Positions 1-9,216 of a stretch of DNA of 64,000 bases are shown piece after piece. Source of the DNA: Hetaerina americana (Eukaryota > Arthropoda > Insecta > Odonata > Calopterygidae). The stretch covers positions 51,252,013-51,316,012 of the forward strand of contig JAKTNV010000005.1 of assembly GCA_022747635.1 (NCBI GenBank). The letters run 5' to 3'. Below the pieces are notes generated by a model. It made no database searches and was not told where the DNA came from. It saw nothing but the letters and a program-made list of their open reading frames with translations. How positions within the stretch are numbered: position 1 is the stretch's first letter; every line of letters starts with the position of its first letter. Both the position numbers and the translations under genes were made by a program.

Positions 1-540
1 CAATGGATGCTATCACCAGCTTGAAGTATTACCTATCGCTGTTTCAAGTATAACCTCAAGTATTTTTTTTCTGATTCCCGATAAAACCAGATGTGGAAAG
101 TTAAGTTCATTGTAAAGAGTTGAATTTATTCGTTACTCATATCAAGAAAATTACGCTTAAATTTTCAAATTTCTATTTCAAATTAGTGATAAACATTTTA
201 CCAAATTGGTCTCCATCGGTTAAGATAGTACACAGGTCAATACAACTGTTGTGACTTCCACGAAATCGAGAAACTATTCACCACTGATGCTCACTGCCCC
301 TTCGTGGATGTGGTTGGTTTTGGAGTAAAGCGGAACATGATTTACACTACACAGGAATGAATTATGGGCTCGCAATAAATAGACTTACGTAGGCGATAGA
401 CTGCTCCCGCGATTGGTAATCAATCGAAATATTCACGATCCCTGCACAAAAATTGGCCGACTCCGCTCTTCTTTCGAATGTGTCAGTTGGTCGTCGAGAG
501 CGTCAAACTTCGCGAGTCGGCCCAAGCGGAATAATGAATG
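1..540. other. Unassigned AT-rich DNA
   Basis: I see no gene, RNA or repeat in this stretch. It becomes somewhat richer in GC after about 300, but no long reading frame or recognisable motif appears. Confidence 0.5.
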
Positions 541-572
541 TTTTTAATTCATGAAACAAAAACGCTGGGAAA

Positions 573-600
573 GGGGGGGGGGAGAGAGAGAGAGAGAGAG
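573..600. repeat. G-run followed by (GA)n microsatellite
   Basis: A run of G residues passes directly into about nine GA dinucleotides. A matching (CT)n-rich tract lies at 758-790, so the two could pair across about 160 bases. Apparent reading frames across this region are low-complexity artefacts. Confidence 0.9.
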
Positions 601-757
601 ATTGCGAGGAGAGAGCCATGCGTCATTGAAAATTGAAAAACGACCGCGGATGGGTGTGTCCCAGGGAATGATAAGGGAGGACTTGGGAGGGGAAAATGAA
701 TGGATGGAACTTCGCGAGGGTCATTTCGAATGGTGTGACGCACGCGAAAAGCAATCG

Positions 758-790
758 CTCTCTCTCTCTCTATCTTCTCTTTCTCTTTGC
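758..790. repeat. (CT)n-rich microsatellite
   Basis: Imperfect CT/TCT repeat, complementary in composition to the (GA)n tract about 160 bases upstream. Confidence 0.85.
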
Positions 791-1086
791 TCTACCATCC
801 CCGACAGAATGTCATGCTACCCAGGAAAAACGAAAGGGAAACGGCTCAAGTGCGGGAAGATGGGAAGTGCAGGATTCGATGGGATGGCCGAGGAGTACAG
901 ATTAACGCATTCCTCCAACGATGACCGTTGCCCCGCCTGCCTACGTCCAGATCCAAGCCAAATATACTTCCATCTGTCACGATCCACTCCCAAAACCTTA
1001 CCCGCCGGGATAGGAACACACACAAAGGACGAACACAGGAGAGGTGGGGAAGGCGGAATCCAGTAGATCACGAATGTATAAATATT

Positions 1087-1161
1087 TCCTAGACCTGGAT
1101 TTGAACTCCTGATCTTTCCACTTGCCGGGCGGAGGCTCTTAACCACTTGAGCTATCCAGGA
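1087..1161 (-). repeat. tRNA-like sequence, probably SINE head or tRNA pseudogene
   Basis: Read on the minus strand this 75-nt segment folds like a tRNA. The 7-bp acceptor stem pairs TCCTGGA with TCTAGGA, with one G-T and extendable by two A-T pairs outward. The D-arm is GCTC/GAGC and the anticodon stem TCCGC/GTGGA. The A-box (TAGCTCAAGTGG) and a B-box-like AGTTCAAATCC are both present. Against a working tRNA gene: the T-stem is poorly paired, and the anticodon loop has C instead of the universal T at position 33. No CCA is encoded, which is normal for eukaryotes. A tRNA-derived SINE head whose body would run leftward on the minus strand (roughly 1086 to 820) is the likeliest reading, but that body is not independently recognised. 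Confidence 0.55.
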
Positions 1162-1395
1162 AACATAATTTACACTGAGATCGGCGATGCTTTATGCAAC
1201 CAAGTGCCCCGATTCTTTGGCCAAGAGATGGCGTAAGGGATCTGTTACACCCATCATTAGAGAAATAGACAAGACACACAGGGGAAAGGATAGTAGTAAA
1301 GGAATCATATGTCGCGTGGTTGCTAGACGCGGCATCATTGGTGGGAGCGTATCTAGGACCGAGTTAAATAATAGAGAGATGGTTTGGTATACATC

Positions 1396-1401
1396 TTTAT
1401 T
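1396..1401 (-). promoter_or_regulatory. Putative polyadenylation signal (AATAAA) in 3' LTR
   Basis: TTTATT on the plus strand reads AATAAA in the element's sense, about 90 bases before the end of the 3' LTR. The same site is kept in the 5' LTR at 10733-10738. Confidence 0.5.
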
Positions 1402-1727
1402 TAGCCCTTCTTAACTTACGCAAGGGAGGTCAGGCACCGGGGACTAGGGGCGAACAGTCACTTACGGCGGCTCCAAGAGGGTCGGGACAGCCTTTGATCT
1501 TGGTTCGAAACCCCGTCAACGGGAATGGCGATGTGTCGTAGGAGTCTGCGTGCGGCGGCGGATACTCGAGGGCGCTCGGGCCGACGGCAGGCTCCGGGGA
1601 CAGGCAAGGGGATGGCGGAAGGAGAGCTGGATAAGGCGGAGTATGCGAGGGAGTATCCGGGAGGCGTCTCCAGGGTAGGCAAGGGAGTGTAAGGATGGTC
1701 GGGAATGCAACCCGCTGTTCAGAGGAA

Positions 1728-2012
1728 ACGCTCGGAGGAGGTCGGAAGACGACCCGCGCAGAGAGCTGGGAAGGAAGGACAGGAGGACGCTCGGAGGAGG
1801 TCGGATGACGACCCGCGCTGAGAGCTGGGAAGGAAGGACAGGAGGACGCTCGGAGGAGGTCGGATGACGACCCGCGCTGAGAGCTGGGAAGGAAGGACAG
1901 GGGGACGCTCGGAGGAGGTCGGATGACGACCCGCGCTGAGAGCTGGGAAGGACAGGAGGACGCTCGGAGGAGGTCGGAGGACGACCCGCAGCTCAGAGGC
2001 GGTCAGGGGGGG
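1728..2012. repeat. 59-bp tandem repeat array inside the 3' LTR (five units)
   Basis: Units start at 1728, 1787, 1846, 1905 and 1960, each opening with ACGCTCGGAGGAGGTCGG. Units one to three are 59 bp and unit four is 55 bp. Unit five diverges after its first half. The 5' LTR has only three units (starting at 11065, 11124 and 11179). Two extra 59-bp units account exactly for the 118-bp length difference between the LTRs. Confidence 0.9.
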
Positions 2013-2126
2013 AATGCCACTGTTCCGCGATCACCTTGCCTTATAAGGGGTCGTGGAGGGTCGAAGGTCGCTGCTGACGCGCGCAGGCGACAGCGCGGTC
2101 ATTGCTCCTTCTAAGGGATGACTAGT

Positions 2127-2645
2127 GACCAAAGGGGAGGATTTGGCGGTGGGCCTCATCTTATCTGCAGGGATGCAGTCATCCTCAAGGATGACCGTGT
2201 CCATGCAGATCCGGGTAGTGGGTTTCCGAGGAACCCCACTACATCACCCTCGCGACAAATTAGACCCGGGGGTGGTTGTATGCGAGCTATTCTCTAGAGT
2301 GGTCGCCCACTGCAGTTACACAAATTAAAAAACCGCTGGGTTGCGGTGCCTTCCCCAATAAAAATTACACTTAACCTATAACAATGAATAAAACACACTT
2401 TAAAAATAACATGGAGATTGAATTGGTGAAGACATTGAAGCACTATAAAAACTATGCAGAGCAAGGAAAATAAGGCACTCGTAAATATAGTTCTGAGCGT
2501 AGCCCATCAATTGTACACAACGTCTGCCGTACGATTGTCAATAGAACAAGTTTTTTTTCTCTTTTTTAACTAAAAACACTTAGGAGTCACTACAGTCGGT
2601 GCGCTTTAGCAACATAAGGGACCAATGCACTTTTGGAAGTTTGCA
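2127..2645 (-). other. 3' untranslated region of the element (env stop to 3' LTR)
   Basis: This 519-bp internal segment lies between the env stop codon and the 3' LTR and has no convincing ORF. A polypurine tract is expected next to the LTR on the sense strand. The 20 bases next to it are pyrimidine-rich in the element's sense and purine-rich on the opposite strand, so I cannot point to a conventional tract. Confidence 0.6.
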
Positions 2646-4553
2646 TCACACCAGGGTGGGGAACAAGGGGGTGTCACTGTTGTTCACCGTGATGATTGCG
2701 ATCTCTTCACTGCTGGTATTCACTGCCCGGGGGGCGTTGACTATTTGAATAGGGTACACCATGCTGGGAGGGGGAATCTCAGGTGCCGAATCTTCTGCCA
2801 CAGTCGCACAGTTTCTTCTGCACTTTTTACACAGTAGGCAACCAGCTAAAGCAGAAACACTTGCAAGAACAACTAGGAGAGGCACTGCTGAATACTGTAT
2901 GACGCGAATTTTCTCATTTATTGGAGAAAACGTTTTGATACTTTTTGCTATTTCTGACAGGGAAACGGCCGGGACTTCATGCGTGTTTACCTTCTTGATT
3001 GACAAGATGGTCTGCACTAGTTCATCAGAAAAATGAATTGTTTGAGTGTCGTTAATAAGGGAGGGAAAATCGAGCTCTGGCAGAGGTGCCATTGACACTT
3101 TTATGTCGATCGAGAAAGGACTCATGAAGTCATCTAGAGACGCTTTGAGGGAAATGTAGTCGCTCTCCGCCGAACATCCTAGGGGCACGTTAAGACTCCC
3201 GCGGCCCCGTAGTGTAAGACGAGAGTGTGCGTGCGAACACCAAATGGTGAGAATGGTATTATGGCTTAAGGTGTAATACCACTGGCCGGGTTTTTCGCCT
3301 TTGATAAAGACTTCGTAATTAGCATTGGTCAGGTGAATGTCACAGTTTGATTTCACCAAGGCACTATCATTAAGATATGCTGCGACGTTGCACGAGCTAG
3401 AGAGGTTATTGTGGATGGGAAAGGTGGGGGAACAGGCCTCAATATCCGCCTTTTTACACGCACGCCAGTACTCGCGTTGGAGGGGAACAAATTTTTTCTC
3501 CTCGTCGGCCACCGCCAAGTAGGGCGAATCAGACCGCAGAATCACTGCGTGCTTTCCATCTTTACTCATTGAAGGAAAGGGGTGGGCTTCGTAAAGGCGA
3601 TAAATCGATCCTGGGCGGTACAGCGGTAGGATCACCAGGAGAGTGATACTTTCTCCCCGCCGAATCACGCGCATATCAGCGAACGAGTAGAGAGAGCGGA
3701 TGTCGCTTCCTTTGTACTGGACGAAGTCCAGGCCACGGGGTAGATTTGAACGGGCCTTGGCCACAATTTGGTATAATAGGTTGGGGGAGAGGATGGAAGG
3801 AGATAGGCGATTTAGCTCGGCCAACGTCACGATTTCGTGAACCCTTGACATTTCGTTCGATAGTTCTGTGAGGTGACGAAACACAGCAAGGTAAACAAGA
3901 TAAATGGAATTAAAAAGGTCCATATTATGCCGATTTTCATTAAGTAAATTAGTTGTGATAAAATTACTTTGATTTATCCTATTCTGCAACAATTCTAAGG
4001 ATTTAACGGTTTCGGAGAGCATCTTATCGTGCCTTTGTAAGGTGCCAGACGTCTGATTTAGGAGAGTGACTTTAGCGTTCGAACGGTTTATTGAATATTG
4101 CGCGACATTGGTTATTTCTGCATGGAGTTTTTTAATTTGATCATTAGTAGCCGTCCCTGCCAGATAATGCAAACCGTATCCCAGGGCGTCAAAAAGTCCT
4201 CTATTAGACCGCCCTATATGTTGAAAAATAAGATTTTCGCGCTTCAGCAGTGCCTGTGACAAACTAGAATTTAAATTGGTAAGGTATTGCTGTAAAATAT
4301 GTGTAGTGGACCAGTAAACTTTCGGCGAGGAATCTAGTAATTTAGAACTTAGTGCATGGAACTCTAGTACTTGGCTTCTCACATCCTTCACTGCTTCTCC
4401 CAAACTCTCGGCGTGTAAGTCAATGTTCACCAGCCATTCCCCTTGGGTGAAAACCAGGCGGTGTCTGGGCACAAACAGGATCCCGTCGGCCGGCGAAGTC
4501 AGGGTGACTTCAAAGAGGATGCAGGCCAGGCTGCTACGTCCGCAGAGGGGCAT
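2646..4553 (-). CDS. Env: F-type (baculovirus fusion-protein-like) envelope glycoprotein
   Basis: The open frame runs from 4721 (691 codons, residue numbers below), but Met57 at 4553 is the likelier start because a hydrophobic signal-like segment follows it. The product would be a type I membrane fusion glycoprotein of the errantivirus/baculovirus F family. A basic cleavage site RSNR (residues 171-174) is followed directly by a glycine- and hydrophobic-rich fusion-peptide-like segment starting GLF. Coiled-coil-like sequence follows. A single membrane anchor lies at about 609-631, just before a cysteine- and basic-rich KKCRR patch and a cytoplasmic tail of about 55 residues. Several N-x-S/T sites are present. 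No stop interrupts it, unlike pol. In relatives env is made from a spliced mRNA; no splice sites were assigned here. Assignment rests on architecture and motifs, not a search. Confidence 0.85.
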   Translation of the reverse strand: MPLCGRSSLACILFEVTLTSPADGILFVPRHRLVFTQGEWLVNIDLHAESLGEAVKDVRSQVLEFHALSSKLLDSSPKVYWSTTHILQQYLTNLNSSLSQALLKRENLIFQHIGRSNRGLFDALGYGLHYLAGTATNDQIKKLHAEITNVAQYSINRSNAKVTLLNQTSGTLQRHDKMLSETVKSLELLQNRINQSNFITTNLLNENRHNMDLFNSIYLVYLAVFRHLTELSNEMSRVHEIVTLAELNRLSPSILSPNLLYQIVAKARSNLPRGLDFVQYKGSDIRSLYSFADMRVIRRGESITLLVILPLYRPGSIYRLYEAHPFPSMSKDGKHAVILRSDSPYLAVADEEKKFVPLQREYWRACKKADIEACSPTFPIHNNLSSSCNVAAYLNDSALVKSNCDIHLTNANYEVFIKGEKPGQWYYTLSHNTILTIWCSHAHSRLTLRGRGSLNVPLGCSAESDYISLKASLDDFMSPFSIDIKVSMAPLPELDFPSLINDTQTIHFSDELVQTILSIKKVNTHEVPAVSLSEIAKSIKTFSPINEKIRVIQYSAVPLLVVLASVSALAGCLLCKKCRRNCATVAEDSAPEIPPPSMVYPIQIVNAPRAVNTSSEEIAIITVNNSDTPLFPTLV

Positions 4554-4576
4554 GGTGACTGAAATAACATATTTGG

Positions 4577-5125
4577 TTAGTACAAGGCGGTTGTTGAACA
4601 AACCATGGCCGGAGTAGTTAGGGGGAAAAGGGTACGCCGCGGTAACGGGGTTAGGGAAAGCTGCAGCTGGAGATTTGCCTTGCGGACGGCGTTCGCAGTT
4701 CTTCGCTCCCGACGGCCACATCGCCGTGGGTTTACTGCTCCAAGGGTACGTATTGAGGGAGCCGGAAGAGTAGTAAGGGGTAGAAGAGCCTGGGAGGGGT
4801 GATAGGTTATAACCCCCATTTGTGTTTCCCGGGCAAGGTGATTCAGGAATTTCGGATCGATGTCCTTCCCTGGGGTTGAGGGTGTCCCTGCTGATGGAGT
4901 TTCTTCACCCTCTATTTCGCTCGTCCCGTATCGGGCGTTGTCTTCCGATTCAGCGGCCGCCGCGGTCATCCTGAGATGCCTGCGACATTTTATTATGATA
5001 AGACCGCGCCCGGGGGTGGGTGGACGCTCGGGAGTCGCTGGAGGGCTCCAATCCAACTCGGCATGTGGCCTCATAAGGATGTCATCATCTTCCAGATCCG
5101 AGAGGTCACTTCCGAAGAGGGCCAT
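4577..5125 (-). CDS. Unrecognised ORF between pol and env
   Basis: This ORF of 182 codons starts with an acidic stretch (MALFGSDLSDLEDDD) and contains proline-rich and basic segments. I do not recognise a family. It is in the same frame as pol: past the pol stop at 5195-5197 the frame stays open down to 4577, so it may be read from upstream codons or by readthrough. Its last ~145 bp overlap the upstream part of the env frame (4577-4721) in another phase. It could be an accessory protein, a 5' env exon joined by splicing, or chance. Gypsy elements do not normally carry a gene here, although extra ORFs exist in some errantiviruses. Confidence 0.4.
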   Translation of the reverse strand: MALFGSDLSDLEDDDILMRPHAELDWSPPATPERPPTPGRGLIIIKCRRHLRMTAAAAESEDNARYGTSEIEGEETPSAGTPSTPGKDIDPKFLNHLARETQMGVITYHPSQALLPLTTLPAPSIRTLGAVNPRRCGRRERRTANAVRKANLQLQLSLTPLPRRTLFPLTTPAMVCSTTALY

Positions 5126-5194
5126 TAATTTACGCCTTTGCGCAATCGCTGCCGGCTGCTCGACTTCCGGGACTGGCTCGAGAGAGAGGTGGAG

Positions 5195-5773
5195 TCAAGG
5201 TGAAGATGACCTTACAGGGCGAAGTCTTAGGTTATAGTGGTTTGGGAGGAGGGGAGGAGGGGGGTCTTGTTGTGCCGAAGGATTTTCAATGGGTTCGGCT
5301 TCTACAAGGGGTTGGGATTTGGGGCTTGACGAGGGTAGTGGGGTGACCGGCGGGAAGATTTCGTTGCCAACAAATGAGGGGAAAGCGTTAGGTTCGGGGT
5401 CTGGTGGTAAGGGCAAGAGGTTACGCAGGTGAGCCAGGATGCGCCTTCCGTCACGCAGATTTTGTATATCGACTGTAACGGGACTTCTTACTTTAATGAC
5501 TTTATAGGGACCAATCCAACGGGAGGCTAATTTCCTCGCTTGTCCTCGGGACAGGGCGTTATTGCGCAAGAGGACAAGTTGTCCTTCGGACAAGGTAGGA
5601 AGCGTTAGTCCTGAATTATATTTTCGGTGCTCTGCCTCTGTATTCTGCTTATTGGACTCAATAGCATGTTCGTGATCAAACTGTAATCTAAGTTGTATTT
5701 CATACTCATACGGGGGCTGCTCCGCGTAGGAATTCGGGACCGGAGACAAAACAGTATCCCATGGCATGTTCAA
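5195..5773 (-). pseudogene. Pol C-terminal segment: integrase tail with GPY/F motif
   Basis: This is the end of pol, in the same frame as the integrase core but cut from it by stop codons at 5882-5884 (TAA) and 5777-5779 (TGA). The ~100 bp between those stops still reads as integrase-like sequence in the same frame. About residue 88 is GPYKVI, the GPY/F module of Gypsy-type integrases, which helps target-DNA binding and multimerisation. The segment ends with a YNLR-type motif common at the end of Gypsy pol, so TGA at 5195-5197 is probably the natural end. It has no ATG of its own: the frame opens at TTG. Confidence 0.8.
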
Positions 5774-5881
5774 CTCTCACCCATGCATCAGGTATGCCGG
5801 AGTGAACCCAGTCATTCGATGCCGACTATTCCTATACACGAACAATGCGAATTCTCGCTGTTGATCCCAATCGGAGTGATC

Positions 5882-8113
5882 TTAGGACACATAGTGGGAA
5901 ATCACAGACGCAAAGGAGTGATGTGCCCGCTCCAAGCGACCGTTTGACGCAGGATTATACGGAGAAGTAAAAATGCTTTGTATTTTTAGTTTCTGACAGA
6001 CCCTTTTCATCAACTCTGATGTGAAATTCGCACCTCTATCCGTAAGTAAAAATTTAGGAACGCCGTGGCGACAAATAATATTTTCTACGAATATTTCTGC
6101 TATTGTTTTGGCCGACTGATCAGGCATTGCGAAGGCTTCAGGATACCTTGTGAAATAATCTTGGCAGGTGAGGATATACCTGTTCCCTCGGGAAGATAGG
6201 GGTAACGGGCCGACAATATCTAAAGCTAACTTTTCAATTGGGTAAGTTGCTTCGACGACAGGCTGAAGGGGAATTTTAATGCCGCCAAATTTCCGCTTTT
6301 TGCAATCTAAACAGCTTTGAACGTACTGAACAGTGTCGGAGTAGCAGCCCTTCCAGTTGAAGTGTCGCTGTACGATTTCCAGCGTTTTCTCGACACCAAG
6401 GTGTCCCGAGAGAGGGTTGGTGTGGCAACGATTTAGAATGAAGTTCCGCATACTCCTGGGCGCACATATAGAGAATTTAGGGTCTAACTCTGTTGGTTGA
6501 ACCTTGAATAACACGCCTTCCTTATCGTAAAAGTAACTAGGTTCGTGCTGTTTAGCTAACAAATGCAACGGCTCGAGTTCGGGGCAACTCGACTGCTCCT
6601 TAGCTATTCTCTCTTTATCCCAAGTGGGTTCGGCCTCTGATTTAAGTGAATTCACCGTGGGAGGAAATCGTGATAGTGCGTCCGCGTGGGCTAGGTTAGC
6701 ACCAGGTTTATGCGCGACGGTGAAAGTGTAATCGCTCAGTTCCATGATCCATCGTGCGAGTCTAGGTGTCGGTTCCTTAAGGGAAAGGAGCCATTTCAAA
6801 GGCTTATGATCGGTGATTAATGTGAATTGTCGTCCGAGGAGATATATTCGAAATTTTTTCACCATCTCTACTACTGCTAGGCATTCAAGCTCTGTAGCCG
6901 AGTAAGACGTTTCGGCCTTTCTCAACTGTCGGCTAGCACAAGCAATCGGGTGTTCGCCATCCTCGAACTCTTGGGATAGAATCCCGCCAAGGGCTATCAA
7001 TGACGCATCTGTCGTGAGGATAAAGATTCTCCCGGAGTCTGGAAATTTAAGCACAGGCTGCGTTATCAAGCAGAGCCTCAAGTCTTCGAAAGCATTCTGT
7101 CGTTCCTCGTCCCAAACAAATTCGGATCCCTTTTTCACTAGCCGTGTCAGACTGTTAGACCTCATTGCAAAATTTGGTATGAACCGCCGGTAATAACCTA
7201 CTAAACCGAGAAAAGATTGCACGGCCTTTACGCCCTCAGGAGTCGGAAAGTTCTTAATAGAAGTTATCTTCTCCTCGTCCGGTTTTATCCCATCGGCCGT
7301 AACAAGATGTCCTAAAAATTTAACCTTTTTTTGGAAGAAATGGCATTTTTGCGGTTTCAATTTTAACTTGGTGCTTCTTAGTCGCGAAAAAACTTCGCGA
7401 AGTCCTGCTAGGTGTTCTGGAAGAGTCGGATCGTATCGAAGGATATCATCTAAATAACACACACAGCCGAGATGAAGTAATCCGTCTAAAACCGTTGACA
7501 TTGAGCGCATGAACGTGGAGGGAGCGTTCGCTAAACCAAAAGCCATCCGATTACAGTGAAAATGACCATCTAATGTACTGAACCCCGTATATTCTTTACT
7601 ATTGTCATCCATTTCTATTTGCCAGTATCCACTGCACAGGTCCATTGTCGAGAAGTATCGCGAACCACCTAGTTCGTCTAGTATCTCTTCTATATTAGGC
7701 ATGGGGAATACTTCCTTTTTCGTCACGTTATTTAGGGCGCGATAGTCAATGCACGGCCGGTATTGAATAGTCTCGCCGTTCGAGGATTTTTTTCTGACTA
7801 ATATAATTGGTGCTGCCCAAGGGCTTGTTGATGGCGATATCACTCCTGCCTCTAACATCTCCTTTATCGCCTGATCAAGAAACTTTCTCTGGGAAAAGGG
7901 AACGCGATACGGTCGTTTTTTGATTGGTTTGGCGTCGCCAACGTCTATCGTATGTCGGACTGCGTTAGTAGATCCTAAGGAAGCATTTTCTTGTGCAAAT
8001 ATGTCCGAAAATTCAATAATTAAATCTTTTAAGTGTGGCAGTGCTTCCTGTGGCACGTCCTCAAAGTTAAAGAGGGGCAAAATATCCTTTTGCTGCGATA
8101 CTTCCGGCCACAT
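5882..8113 (-). pseudogene. Pol central segment: reverse transcriptase, RNase H and integrase core
   Basis: A 743-codon open stretch. Reverse transcriptase: first catalytic Asp about residue 158 (STMDL) and the YLDD box at 220-223. RNase H: D369, E410 and D435 (TDHKP). Integrase zinc finger: H564, H571, C601, C604. Integrase catalytic core: D632 (LDIVG), D692 (TDRGANF), E728. All expected catalytic residues are present. It is preceded by an in-frame TGA at 8147-8149, which separates it from protease, and ends at TAA 5882-5884 inside the integrase core. The ATG at 8113 is therefore not a natural start. In an intact element these domains copy the RNA genome to DNA and insert it into the host chromosome. 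Confidence 0.92.
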
Positions 8114-8146
8114 TTCTCTCTCTTCGTCCGAAACGCTATTGACGAC

Positions 8147-9216
8147 TCAAATTGCACATGCGTCGACCATTTCCACCCTGATTTTAGTATTCTTCTGAAC
8201 AACTTGCTCATTCCTTTTCTCATTGCAAAATAACACTGGTACCTCTCCGCCGTCGCTCACTCTCGTTAAGACAGGGGCAGTCAGTACATTCCCATGGTCC
8301 CATTCTATCAACACTTCCTTACCGGCTAACTCTTTTTTACACGCGAGACCCAAGGTATAAGAGAGCGGGGGGATCCTTACTTTTTCCTTTACGCGCATAA
8401 AAACAACCCTCATTTTCTCTTTTCCAGTCTCTTCCTCTCTTTGAGACTCCGTGTCCCTAAACGAGCCTACGTTTTCCACTTTTAGAGGCTGTAAAAGCTT
8501 GCCTATACCCTCACTTTCACCGTGGCTGACCCGCAAGAGATCATCGGATTCATCTAGGTTCGGGAGGCCCTTCAAGTTAGGGGATGCATCAGAGATATGC
8601 ACCAGCGTCTCCGCGTCCTCATCCTTGACAAGTCCGAGCCCATCGCACGCCAGCAAATCGACCTCCTTGCTATTCCTCACGAAGTCATTCAAGTTATGTA
8701 CCGCAGTATCGAACCGCGTAGGTCTCTCGACCACTTCGTTTGGTGATAGCTCGGGGTCATCAAAAGAGATTAAATCCACTCCGCGACTCTCGCTGCCTTT
8801 GGGCTCTAAGGGCAACCTATGGTCTGCTCCAACCGTCATCGTGCTATTTTCCAAGGAGATTTTACTTCCGTATTTTTTCATAAAGTCTAAGCCGAGAATA
8901 CCCTCGTAGGGCGTATCGCCTAGATTTATTATCAACGTATCATGGGGGTAAATGCGAGTATCCATGCAAAATAGTATGTTACTCTGACCCTTACTGGGCA
9001 GGGCGTGACCTGATGCGCTTCTCACTACGTGGTTTTTCGGGGAGATGCCTAATTTGCCAAAGGGAAAGATTTTCTCATGTGTGATCGTGACGGCAGCGCC
9101 CGTGTCCACAAGGAATCTACGCTTTTCACCCATAATTTCAACATTAACCGTCATTCCCTTTGCCGGTGTGACAGCTAAGATGTGTTCTTCCCCGACCGAG
9201 AGGTCGGGGACCCTCC
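8147..9216 (-). pseudogene. Pol N-terminal segment: retropepsin-type aspartic protease and PR-RT spacer
   Basis: Pol is entered by -1 frameshifting at 9217-9223, so the segment begins right after the slippery site; the frame itself opens upstream at 9253. The active-site motif LVDTGAAVT has its Asp at about 9104-9106, and the partner ILG motif lies about 70 residues further. Protease cleaves the Gag and Gag-Pol polyproteins. About 240 residues follow before the frame stops at TGA 8147-8149. The middle is rich in Glu, Asp and Ser and unrecognised. The last ~70 residues resemble the small beta-rich region often found between protease and RT. The same frame continues into RT after the stop, so this is a break within pol, not a gene boundary, unless readthrough is used. 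Confidence 0.85.

Larger units (their letters stand above)
1309..2126 (-). repeat. 3' LTR of the errantivirus-like element
   Basis: This 818-bp copy matches 10646-11345 from ATGTCGCG to GACTAGT. On the element's sense strand it has a TATA-like TATAAGG (2039-2045) and an AATAAA polyadenylation signal (1396-1401), the order expected for U3-R-U5. It holds five copies of a tandem repeat (1728-2012), against three in the other LTR. Short open frames inside it are not genes. Confidence 0.95.

Noticed and set aside
1458..1710. Minus-strand open frames inside the 3' LTR, with a twin in the 5' LTR
   Set aside because: They lie wholly within the LTR and are Ser/Pro/Arg-rich. They are explained by the GC-rich LTR sequence.
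2127..2146. Purine-rich run next to the 3' LTR as the polypurine tract
   Set aside because: It is purine-rich on the plus strand, opposite to the sense strand of the element, so it has the wrong polarity.
4626..4632. CCCTTTT as a second frameshift site joining the unknown ORF to env
   Set aside because: The heptamer is not in the required phase for the upstream frame and no clear downstream stem was seen.
4605..5237. Plus-strand frames opposite the pol-env junction
   Set aside because: Antisense to the element's own genes. They reflect the GC-rich composition.
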